Of a stretch of DNA of 64,000 bases, positions 14,349 through 22,065 are shown piece after piece (position 1 is the first letter of the stretch; every line of letters begins with the position of its first letter). The DNA is from Bog-159 sp049511415 (GTDB lineage: Bacteria; Acidobacteriota; Terriglobia; Bryobacterales; Bryobacteraceae). The position numbers and the translations under genes were made by a program. Under the pieces are notes generated by a model. The model was not told the DNA's origin. It worked only from the letters and a program-made list of their open reading frames with translations, and searched no databases. The stretch spans positions 13,305-77,304 of the forward strand of contig JBEKYC010000029.1 in the NCBI GenBank assembly GCA_049511415.1, read 5' to 3'.

Positions 14349-16147
14349 CCGGCGGCCGTCCTCAGAATCGCCCCGATCTCCGCATGCCCCATCTTCTCCG
14401 CCCAAGCCAGCGGTGTCGCCCAAGCTTCCGCATCCGCCTCCACCACCGGCGCCCCGCGCGCGATCAGCAGTTCCACCATCGGCCGCCGTCCCCACCGGCA
14501 GGCCCAACCCAGCGGCGTCGACCGCAGTAGCTCATCCCGCACATCCATACGCGCGCCGCAGTCCAGCAGCATGGCCGCAAATCGCGCCCGTTCCGGTTCG
14601 CTCACTCCACGGTCGGCCGCCGCGAAATGCAGAACCCTCTGCCCAAACCGGCTGTGCACGTTCGCATCCACACGTTCCAGCAACAGTGCCATGCACTCGA
14701 AGAATCCCTCGTGATCGCGCCCGTCCGGACCGACCCCGCGAATCGGCTGAATTAACACCCAGTGCCATCGCGGATCATCCGCAGGCCAATCGAGGCGCGG
14801 CAGGGCCAACCCGATTACCGCCGTCGATCCGTGATTAGCGGCCGCCCAGCATAACTCGCGCGCGATCTCCTCGCTCGTATCCGCCTCCAGCAGCCGCGCT
14901 GCCTCCGCCGCATCGTTGGCCTCCGCGACCATATAAGGTTGCGCCTTCGCGCCGCGCTCCATCAACAGCCGCCGCAGTGGTTCGTTGTGCCAGGCATTCC
15001 GCAGCGGCCAACCCGACGCATACACATTCGCATTCGGATCGGCCCCGCGATCGAGCAGCAGCTCCGCGATTTCGCATTGCCCATCCCGCGCCGCGTGCCA
15101 CAGCGGCGTTCCCCAACTCGTCACCGGCTCTTCCACGTTCGATACTAGCGTCCGCTCATCCACATCCGCGCCCAGATCGAGCAGCAGCTTCACCATGTCG
15201 CGCTGCGCATGCCTAACCGCCAGACACAGCAGGCCGCCGCGTGACCAATGAATCTCCCTCAGCAGGCGCGGACTTTCCGTCACCAACTCCCGCACGCGCT
15301 CGCCATCGCCCAGCGCCACCGCCGCGTGGATCGTTAGATCCGCGCCATGATAGAGCAGCCGGCGCGCCACTGCCGGAAAGCCGGATTCGGCCGCCAAAGC
15401 GCCCCGATCCAGCGGCGTGAAACCCCGCAAATCCTGCTTCCGCGGATTCGCGCGCCGCGACAGCAGCCACGCCACCAGTTCCTCGTCGCCCTCCTCAGCC
15501 GCGATGTGCAGTGGCGTGGCCCCATCCCGGTCGCAGGCCCGGATCAGCGATTCATCCGCCTCCAGCAACCGCCTCGCCGCCGCGCTGTCGCCCGCGCGAA
15601 TCGCGCTCGCGATCTGTTCCTGCACCGGCGTCACCGTCACGTTCGGGCAGCTTGCCGCCTCACGCCGCCGTTGCTCTTCTTCCTCAATAATCGCGACGAT
15701 GTCCGCATAGCCGCGGTCGCGCGCGATCACCAACGCGGTGGTAGCGTCGCGATGCGGATAGATGCCCTTGCGTGCATCGGAGCCCGCTTCCATCAGCATG
15801 CGCACCATGGGCGCGTCCCGCCGCAGCACGGCGTAATGCAGCGCGCGATGCTCGTTGTTTTCGGCCATGTCCACGTGCACCAGCTCCGGCCGGGCCCGCA
15901 CCAGCGCGCGCGCCTGCGCCAAGTCGCCAGCCTGCACCACTTCCGCCAGCCGCGACACATTCGCGCCGTCCACGAACGCCTTCAGTTTGGGCCAGCTCTC
16001 AAAACCGTAAGCGCGCGCCAGTTCCCGCTGCGCTCCGCTGAGCGTCAGCGCGCCGGAACGCTCCTCTTGCAGCTCCTTAGCTTGTTTGCGTAATTGTTCG
16101 AGGTTGGGATTCCGCGGCAGCCGCCGCGTTGGATTTGGACGTGCCAT
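14339..16147 (-). CDS. Ankyrin-repeat protein
   Basis: The 602-residue protein begins with a short basic helical region ('NPNLEQLRKQAKELQEE...ARAYGFESWPKLKAFVDG'), a lead-in often found on bacterial ankyrin proteins. About a dozen ankyrin units follow (~85-590), for example 'HRALHYAVLRRDAPMVRML', 'GATPLHIAAEEGDEELVAWL' and 'STPLGWACRWGRRPMVELLI'. There is no signal peptide or membrane helix, so it is cytoplasmic and should bind protein. Function is not predictable. Confidence 0.88.
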   Translation of the reverse strand: MARPNPTRRLPRNPNLEQLRKQAKELQEERSGALTLSGAQRELARAYGFESWPKLKAFVDGANVSRLAEVVQAGDLAQARALVRARPELVHVDMAENNEHRALHYAVLRRDAPMVRMLMEAGSDARKGIYPHRDATTALVIARDRGYADIVAIIEEEEQRRREAASCPNVTVTPVQEQIASAIRAGDSAAARRLLEADESLIRACDRDGATPLHIAAEEGDEELVAWLLSRRANPRKQDLRGFTPLDRGALAAESGFPAVARRLLYHGADLTIHAAVALGDGERVRELVTESPRLLREIHWSRGGLLCLAVRHAQRDMVKLLLDLGADVDERTLVSNVEEPVTSWGTPLWHAARDGQCEIAELLLDRGADPNANVYASGWPLRNAWHNEPLRRLLMERGAKAQPYMVAEANDAAEAARLLEADTSEEIARELCWAAANHGSTAVIGLALPRLDWPADDPRWHWVLIQPIRGVGPDGRDHEGFFECMALLLERVDANVHSRFGQRVLHFAAADRGVSEPERARFAAMLLDCGARMDVRDELLRSTPLGWACRWGRRPMVELLIARGAPVVEADAEAWATPLAWAEKMGHAEIGAILRTAAGQV

Positions 16148-16331
16148 GACGATCTCCTCTTGTGCATTTCCGGCGTCCGCGACCGGCCAAAAGAAGATCC
16201 GTCGTGCAAATTCACAGCAACAAACTGATCGGTGGGCTCAGCCCTTCCCGCGGACGAGGAGGCGCCCGGCGCGCCTTCAGTCCGCATCATACCACGGGCG
16301 GCGGACTTTACTCCCGGCGCACTCGGTAGGG

Positions 16332-16856
16332 CTATTCCGCCGCGCGGAAACGCTGCCGAATATCCTGTATCTCGCCCGCGGAGATCTTCAGATACTCCAA
16401 GAACTCCTGATGGTCATCCGGCGCGGCCTTCTCAAACTCCGCGTGCCAGCGGTGCATCTCGCGCTCGGTCAGCCCCGAGGCTTTCATAATCGATACCCAC
16501 TTCTCTTTCGTCATCATCTGTTTTCTCCCTATGGAATCGTTTTTCAGCAGCTTCAAAATCGCGCGCTGGTGGGCGCGCAATGTCTCAATCTCGCCATCGA
16601 GCGCCAGCAGCCGCCGCTTCAGCACGGCCACGGCGTCCGATTCGCGGCGATCCAGGATCGCGCGGATATCCTCCAGCGTCAGCCCGGCATGGCGATAGGC
16701 GCAGATCTGCTGCAAGCGCCGCAGGTCCCGCTCGCCGTAACGCCGGTAATTGGCGGCGGTGCGCGCGGGCGCCTTCAGCAGACCGATGGATTCGTAATAA
16801 AGCAGCGTGCCGCGGCTGAGGCCGCAGCGCCGGGCGAGTTGGGTGACTGTCCACAC
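16332..16856 (-). CDS. MerR-family transcriptional regulator
   Basis: The 174-residue protein starts at GTG (16856), giving 'WTVTQLARRCGLSRGTLLYYESIGLL', the winged-helix N-terminus of MerR proteins. A coiled-coil helix follows (~75-110). The C-terminus from ~115 ('MTKEKWVSIMKASGLTEREM', then 'HRWHAEFEKAAPDDHQEFLE') matches a TipA-like effector tail present in many soil bacteria and has no metal-binding Cys pattern, so it is not a metal sensor of the MerR/CueR kind. It is divergent from the DUF169 gene with 70 bp between them, and a dyad at 16879-16890 may be its operator. Confidence 0.88.
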   Translation of the reverse strand: MWTVTQLARRCGLSRGTLLYYESIGLLKAPARTAANYRRYGERDLRRLQQICAYRHAGLTLEDIRAILDRRESDAVAVLKRRLLALDGEIETLRAHQRAILKLLKNDSIGRKQMMTKEKWVSIMKASGLTEREMHRWHAEFEKAAPDDHQEFLEYLKISAGEIQDIRQRFRAAE

Positions 16857-16878
16857 GGTCCTGATCCTAGTTTCAACC

Positions 16879-16890
16879 CTACAGTTGTAG
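16879..16890. promoter_or_regulatory. Dyad CTACA-GT-TGTAG in the merR/DUF169 intergenic space
   Basis: Perfect 5-bp arms with a 2-bp centre lie 23 bp before the merR start and 40 bp before the DUF169 start. MerR proteins bind short dyads in the promoter spacer, so this is the best operator candidate. No -35/-10 pair could be fixed by eye. Confidence 0.4.
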
Positions 16891-16929
16891 ACAGGTCAAG
16901 AGAAAAAGTGAAGCCGCTATACTGGGGTG

Positions 16930-17640
16930 ATGATCGATTACCAAGAGATGGAACGGCGCATAGCGGAAGCCACCGGATTGGAGCGCCGTCCCGTAGCCGT
17001 GGCGTTTTTGCAAGCGCCTCCCGCGGGAGTGCCGAAGTTTGAAGGCATCATGCCTTCCGGATGCAGCTTCTGGCGGCTGGCCGCCGAAGGCCGCGCTTTC
17101 TACACCGTGCCCGGCGACCACTACAACTGCCCCATCGGCAGTTACACGCACAACATCGCGCTGCCTCCGGACCGCGCGCCGGAACTGGAGCAGACGCTGT
17201 CGCTGATGGGCACGCTCGGCTACGTCAAGATGGAGGAAGTCCCCGGCATTCCGCGCTTGCCGGAACCGCCCGCCGCAGTGGTGTACGCGCCACTCGGCCA
17301 GACACCCGTGCAACCCGACGTGGTGGTTTTCTCCGGGCGTCCCGCACGTCTGATGCTGCTCTCGGAGGCCGCGCTGCGTGCCGGCGTGGCGGCCAACGCA
17401 CCCTTGATGCCCCGGCCCACCTGCATGGCGCTGCCCGCGGCTATGGCGCACGGAATGGTGACCAGTTCCGCATGCATCGGCAACCGTGTCTATACGGATT
17501 TGGGCGAGGATGAGCTTTACGCGGTCGTGGCGGGCAAGGATCTGGCGCGCGTTGTGGACGAGCTGCAAACCATCGCAACCGCCAACGCGCAGCTTGCCGA
17601 ATACCATCGCGGCAAACGCGCCGCATTAGCCACTGCGTAG
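16930..17640 (+). CDS. DUF169 family protein
   Basis: The 236-residue cytoplasmic protein carries the features of DUF169: 'RRPVAVAFLQAPP' near the N-terminus, 'PSGCSFWRLAAEG' , 'DHYNCPIGSYTHNI', 'VVVFSGRPARLMLL' , and a late Cys region 'RPTCMALPAAMAHGMVTSSA' then CIG. Conserved Cys in these motifs suggest metal or cofactor binding, but the biochemical role of the family is unknown. A GTG one codon earlier is an alternative start. It is divergent from the MerR regulator and may be its target. The 3' end overlaps the convergent gene by 15 bp. Confidence 0.82.
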   Translation: MIDYQEMERRIAEATGLERRPVAVAFLQAPPAGVPKFEGIMPSGCSFWRLAAEGRAFYTVPGDHYNCPIGSYTHNIALPPDRAPELEQTLSLMGTLGYVKMEEVPGIPRLPEPPAAVVYAPLGQTPVQPDVVVFSGRPARLMLLSEAALRAGVAANAPLMPRPTCMALPAAMAHGMVTSSACIGNRVYTDLGEDELYAVVAGKDLARVVDELQTIATANAQLAEYHRGKRAALATA

Positions 17641-18168
17641 CACCAGACAGGCGGCCATGGCTGCCAGTTTCTGATCCTGGCGCCAGGGCGGGCCGATCGA
17701 CCTTCCCATCTCCGCGATGCACGGCTCGATTCGCAACTCGCGCTCTTTCACCTCAGTCAGCCGCAAGCCGCACGCGCGGACGGCGGCGCGAAGAGCCTCG
17801 CGAAAGTGCTCGCCTTCCGCCGTGTGGATCAGTGCGTGCGACTTCAAAATCCCTTCGAGCGCCGGCAGCGGACGGCCCGAAGCCAGCAGCAGGCCGCACC
17901 CGCTAACCCCATGGCCAAGCGAACGCAGATCCTGGATCATGCCGCGCAGCCCGGCCGTCGCCAGGTCCGCCGCCCGCGCCACGCAGTGCGACACCAACTG
18001 CCGGGCCTCGTCGATTTCCAGGTTGGCGGAGGCGTGATAGGGCTGCGCTTCGCCCATCTCGATGCGCCGCCGCATGATCACAACCGGCGCGTCCGGCGAA
18101 CCGGTCACCGCCACCGCAGCCGACCATCCGGAATGCGCCCGAAAGCCGATTGCAGCGGCGGTGGACAT
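17626..18168 (-). CDS. Hypothetical protein, possible RNase H-like fold
   Basis: I recognise no named family for this 180-residue protein. The N-terminus 'AAIGFRAHSGWSAAVAVTG' followed by 'VVIMRRRIEM' looks like the first two strands of an RNase H/actin-like fold. The middle is helical and the protein ends 'QDQKLAAMAACLVLRSG'. It has no signal or membrane segment. It is 2 bp downstream of the FxLYD-like gene and appears to be the last gene of the TldD-PmbA operon. Confidence 0.55.
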   Translation of the reverse strand: MSTAAAIGFRAHSGWSAAVAVTGSPDAPVVIMRRRIEMGEAQPYHASANLEIDEARQLVSHCVARAADLATAGLRGMIQDLRSLGHGVSGCGLLLASGRPLPALEGILKSHALIHTAEGEHFREALRAAVRACGLRLTEVKERELRIEPCIAEMGRSIGPPWRQDQKLAAMAACLVLRSG

Positions 18169-18170
18169 CG

Positions 18171-18647
18171 TCAGCCGAAGATGATCTGCGCAATCACCAA
18201 TTGCGGCATGGCCTGATTCCAGCTCTCCGGAATGTTGTCGAACGCGAGCCGGAAATTCTTGATCTCCCCGGGCGCCAGCCCCCCGATCTTCTGGCTTACG
18301 ATGGGCACGCGCTCGCGCAGCACGACTTGCCCGTACGGATCGTAGAAGACGCAGTTGATTTCCACCTCGTTGAGCGTGCGCCCGCCGTTATTGCCTATTT
18401 TGCCGGTGATCTCCACCACCGCCTGCTTCATGTAGCTCTCGTGCTTCTGCATCTCCACATCCGCCAGTTGCAGATTGCGCACGTAAGCTTTGGCTTCGCC
18501 GCTGAGCGGCGCGGGCGGGGGCGGCGGCTGGCGCGACGCGCGGTCCAGGTACAAAAAGAACCCGCCGCCAAAAATGATCACCAGCCCGACCACGAGCACC
18601 GCGACGGGAATGCCTTTCTGTTCTTTTTTTGTTTTATCGGCCACCAA
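18171..18647 (-). CDS. Single-pass membrane protein with FxLYD/DUF2393-like domain
   Basis: The 158-residue protein has a short cytoplasmic head ('VADKTKKEQKG'), a membrane helix (~13-33, 'IPVAVLVVGLVIIFGGGFFL'), a proline-rich linker and an exported beta-sandwich (~50-155). 'AVVEITGKIGNNGGRTLNEV' followed by the 'FYDPYGQVV' strand and 'IGGLAPGEIKNFRLAF' is the FxLYD-type layout. The start overlaps the pmbA-like gene by 14 bp, so it is translationally coupled to it. Role unknown. Confidence 0.65.
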   Translation of the reverse strand: MVADKTKKEQKGIPVAVLVVGLVIIFGGGFFLYLDRASRQPPPPPAPLSGEAKAYVRNLQLADVEMQKHESYMKQAVVEITGKIGNNGGRTLNEVEINCVFYDPYGQVVLRERVPIVSQKIGGLAPGEIKNFRLAFDNIPESWNQAMPQLVIAQIIFG

Positions 18648-19962
18648 CGGTCATCTCCGCCAACACCAGAGTCGGCGCGGCCATGGAACCACGGAAATCC
18701 AGGTCGGCGCCTACGGCTTCCAGGTTGAGCAGCATATCCTGCAGCTTGCCCGCGATAGTCACCTCGGAAACCGGGAATGCCAACTCGCCGTTGCGGATCC
18801 AAAGACCGGCTGCGCCGCGGGAATAATCCCCGGTCACGATATTAACACCGAAACCGATCAGCTCGGTGACGTAGAAGCCGTCGGCGATCCCGGCGATCAG
18901 GCGCTCGGGCGGCTCGGCGCCTTTCTCGATATACAGATTGCCGTTGCCCACGCCGGCATTTCCCGCCAAGCCGCGCGACGCGTTGCCGGTGGTGCGCAGC
19001 CCCAGTTTCCGCGCCGTGTAAGTATTCAGCAGGTAGCTGCGCAGCACGCCATTTTCGATCACGACCGTGCGCCGCGTGGGCACGCCTTCGTCATCGAACG
19101 GAGACGTGCCGAACAGGCCCGGGATGGCGCCGTCGTCAATTACGGTCAGCTTTTCCGAGGCGACGCGCTCGCCCAGCTTTCCCGCCAGGAACGATTCGTT
19201 TCGATAGATTGCGCCACCATGGACGGCGTCGAAGATGTTATCGAGCAGCGAACGGGCCGTGCGCGGATCGAAAACCACCGGAACCCGTTTTGTTTCGACC
19301 TTGACCGCACCCAGCCGCCGCACGGTACGCTCCGCGGCGATGCGTCCAACTTCTTCGGGCTTCTCGAGGCCGGCGAAGCTGCGCGCCATGGTGTACCAGT
19401 AGTCGCGTTCCATGGCGTCGCCCTGACGCGCCACGGGCACCGTGCTCAGCGAGCAATAGCTGGCCCGATATTCCCCCGCGAAGCCGCGCGAATTCGCGAA
19501 GGCATGCCGGCCGAGGTGGGTATCGAAAGACGCGCCCTCCGAGTTGGTGATGCGCGCATCGGCGCATAGCGAGGCGTCTTCGGCGCGCCGCGCCATGTCG
19601 ATCTTCAGATCGGTCGGGAGGCCTTCGACATCCGGACAATAAAGGCCCAGATCGCCCGGAATCGCGCCTAGTTCGGATGCGTCCGGCAGCCCGGCATGTG
19701 GATCTTCGGTCGTGATCTCGGCCAGTTCGATGGCCGAACGCACCATGTGCCGGATGCCGTCCGCCGAAAGATCCGAAGTATATGCCGAGCCTGTGTGGCG
19801 GCCTTTCAAAATACGCAAGCCCGCCGCGCGCGATCCGGCTTCCTTCAACGTTTCCAATTCCCGCATGCGCACGCCGGCGGAAAACTCGTTGCCGTCGCTG
19901 ATGGTGCACTCGGCGTCGGTAGCCCCGCAAGCGAGCGCCTGCTGCACGATTTCGACCGCCAT
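18634..19962 (-). CDS. pmbA: TldE/PmbA-family metalloprotease subunit
   Basis: About 442 residues of the TldD/PmbA family. PmbA (TldE) forms a heterodimer with TldD that degrades unfolded peptides and trims microcin-type precursors. Typical stretches are 'ECTISDGNEFSAGVRMRELE', 'GLRILKGRHTGSAYTSDL' , 'PVVFDPRTARSLLDNIFDAV' and 'GFGVNIVTGDYSRGAAGLWI'. It lacks the HExxxH zinc site, as expected for the non-catalytic partner. ATG at 19962 was chosen. A TTG at 19992 overlapping the tldD stop codon (TTGA) would add 10 residues and couple translation. Directly downstream of tldD. Confidence 0.9.
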   Translation of the reverse strand: MAVEIVQQALACGATDAECTISDGNEFSAGVRMRELETLKEAGSRAAGLRILKGRHTGSAYTSDLSADGIRHMVRSAIELAEITTEDPHAGLPDASELGAIPGDLGLYCPDVEGLPTDLKIDMARRAEDASLCADARITNSEGASFDTHLGRHAFANSRGFAGEYRASYCSLSTVPVARQGDAMERDYWYTMARSFAGLEKPEEVGRIAAERTVRRLGAVKVETKRVPVVFDPRTARSLLDNIFDAVHGGAIYRNESFLAGKLGERVASEKLTVIDDGAIPGLFGTSPFDDEGVPTRRTVVIENGVLRSYLLNTYTARKLGLRTTGNASRGLAGNAGVGNGNLYIEKGAEPPERLIAGIADGFYVTELIGFGVNIVTGDYSRGAAGLWIRNGELAFPVSEVTIAGKLQDMLLNLEAVGADLDFRGSMAAPTLVLAEMTVGGR

Positions 19963-19988
19963 CGTGGCGTAGCCGTTGCCGTTGCCGT

Positions 19989-21419
19989 TCAAGCCGTGCC
20001 TCCCACGGTCATGCGGTCGATCTTGATGGTCGGGATGCCGACGCCCACCGGCACGCTCTGCCCTTCCTTGCCACACACGCCGATGCCTTCGTCGAGCTTC
20101 AGGTTGTTTCCCACCATGCTGACGTATTTCAGCGCCTCCGGACCGTTGCCCGTCAGCGTGGCGTTGCGCACTGGACGCGTCAGCTTGCCGTCTTCGATGA
20201 GGTAGCTCTCCGCGGCCGAGAAAACGAAATTGCCGCTGGTGATATCCACCTGCCCGCCGCCGAAATCGGGGCAGTAAAGCCCTTTGGGCACCGAGCGGAT
20301 GATCTCTTCTGGATCGCTCTCGCCGGCCAGCATGAAGGTGTTGGTCATGCGCGGCATGGGAATATGCGCGTAGCTTTCGCGCCGGCCGCTGCCGGTGGGC
20401 GCGGCGCCGGTCACGCGGCTGGATAGCTTATCCTGCAGATAGCCGCGCAGCACGCCGTTTTCAATCAGCACATTGCAACCAGTGGGATGACCCTCGTCAT
20501 CCACATTCAGCGACCCGCGCCGGTTGGCGATGGTGCCGTCGTCGATCACCGTGCAAAGCGGGCTGGCCACCTGCTGGCCGATGCGTCCGCTGAAGGCCGA
20601 AACGCCCTTGCGGTTGAAATCGGCTTCCAGTCCGTGTCCCACGGCTTCGTGCAGCAGAATGCCAGGCCAGCCGGGACCCAACACCACGATCATCTCGCCC
20701 GCCGGTGCATCGACCGCGCCCAGCATCACGATCGCCTCGCGCGCGGCTTCGCCGGCGAAATGCTCGGGCGTCTTTTCGTTGAGGAAAAAGTTGAGGTTGA
20801 CGCGTCCGCCGCCGCCCGCGTGGCCGCGCTGCGGCGCGTCGCCGTTGCTTCGCGCCAGCGCCGCGACATTCAGGCGCGCCAGCGGCTGACGGTCCCACGA
20901 AAGCACGCCCTCGCTGGTGGCGACCAGCACCTGACGTAAATTATCGGCGTAGCTCGCCTGCACTTGAAAGATGCGCGGGTCATAGGCGCGCGCGGCGCGG
21001 TCGGCGCGTTTGACCAGTTCCACGCGATCCGTGAAAGCGGTCTCGGTGGGCGCGGTCAGCACCGGATACAGATTGCGCCGTCCGACTTCGTTGAGCGAAA
21101 CCTTCTCGACCGTGGCCGGCCCTGCCGCGATGCACGCCGCCACGCGCGCCGCCTTGCGGATCTTCTCCGGGCTGAGATTGTCACTATAGGCGTATCCGGT
21201 GCGCTCGCCGGCGATCACGCGCACACCCACGCCCAGCGACACGCCTTGCGAGGCGCTTTTTACGATGGATTCGTCGATGCTGATGGAACTGGTGGAGAGA
21301 TATTCGAAGTACAAGTCGGCGTAATTGCCTCCTTGCGACAGCGCTTCCGCCAGGTAATTCTCAAGGTCGCGGGTGGTGATGCCGAAGCGCTGGGGGAAGA
21401 AGGACTCGGAAAACTGCAT
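19989..21419 (-). CDS. tldD: TldD-family zinc metalloprotease
   Basis: The 476-residue catalytic subunit of the TldD/TldE protease. The zinc site 'LLHEAVGHGLEADF' (HExxxH) is intact in the middle of the protein. 'YADLYFEYLSTSSISIDE' near the N-terminus and 'NTFMLAGESDPEEII', 'GGGQVDITSGNFVFSAAE' in the C-terminal half are family hallmarks. It heads the operon tldD-pmbA-FxLYD gene-17626 gene. No peptide-antibiotic precursor is seen nearby, so a general housekeeping role is likeliest. Confidence 0.94.
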   Translation of the reverse strand: MQFSESFFPQRFGITTRDLENYLAEALSQGGNYADLYFEYLSTSSISIDESIVKSASQGVSLGVGVRVIAGERTGYAYSDNLSPEKIRKAARVAACIAAGPATVEKVSLNEVGRRNLYPVLTAPTETAFTDRVELVKRADRAARAYDPRIFQVQASYADNLRQVLVATSEGVLSWDRQPLARLNVAALARSNGDAPQRGHAGGGGRVNLNFFLNEKTPEHFAGEAAREAIVMLGAVDAPAGEMIVVLGPGWPGILLHEAVGHGLEADFNRKGVSAFSGRIGQQVASPLCTVIDDGTIANRRGSLNVDDEGHPTGCNVLIENGVLRGYLQDKLSSRVTGAAPTGSGRRESYAHIPMPRMTNTFMLAGESDPEEIIRSVPKGLYCPDFGGGQVDITSGNFVFSAAESYLIEDGKLTRPVRNATLTGNGPEALKYVSMVGNNLKLDEGIGVCGKEGQSVPVGVGIPTIKIDRMTVGGTA

Positions 21420-21608
21420 ATATGGCTAGGCTAACATCCATTCCGCATCCGTTACAAAAACACCGCCGAAGTCAAAACAATCGGCGTGATCACGGTGTCT
21501 ACGCCTCTATGCCGCGCCGACCCTATCGAGTGATTTTGCCGCTAATCGTCAGGTGTGTCAACGGATTGCTGATGATTGCTGATGATTTGAGACCTGCATA
21601 ACTGCCGC

Positions 21609-22040
21609 GTGATCGTGTCGATGGGAATGGGCTTGGACATGGGTCCGCCTGTCTGGCCATATGAGGCTTCCTGGATTGGGTTCCTGAGCATCAACGCACC
21701 AGTGTGCGCGCTCATGGTGCCGTTATTCTCTCTGCTCCATCTTCAAACCGCTGGCACGTTATCCGCTGCTTTTTCCCATGACAGTCATCTGGTGGTGGTG
21801 GGTCGGTCGCAAAATCGATCTGGAACTGATTCCGTCACGATCCGGTAACCGTCCCCGGTGGACAGGCGCCGCGTTGCTGACAGCAGCGTTGGCCCTTTGC
21901 TACGTTGGAATGCTTCTTCACTCTCGACGATGTGCGCCGGTGGTCGCCAAATCTTCGCACGGCAGGACCAATGCTATGGTGCTTTCTGATCGCGGTCACT
22001 TCTCCGTGTGGGCCTTTCAAATCATTCGCCGAAGACCGCC
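21609..22040 (+). pseudogene. Frameshifted integral-membrane protein
   Basis: Three plus-strand frames, read in turn, give one membrane protein. Frame 1 from 21609: 'PPVWPYEASWIGFLSINAPV' and LMVPLFSLLHLQ. Frame 2 after ~21765: 'YPLLFPMTVIWWWWVGRKID' and 'RWTGAALLTAALALCYVGML'. Frame 3 after ~21915: 'LDDVRRWSPNLRTAGPMLWC' and FLIAV. Each piece is strongly hydrophobic and follows the previous one without a gap, and the WWWWVGRKID box resembles small acidobacterial membrane proteins. No single frame covers it, so the gene is broken by at least two frameshifts, unless the sequence has errors. Confidence 0.5.
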
Positions 22041-22065
22041 GAATAACCAACATTACTGAAACACC

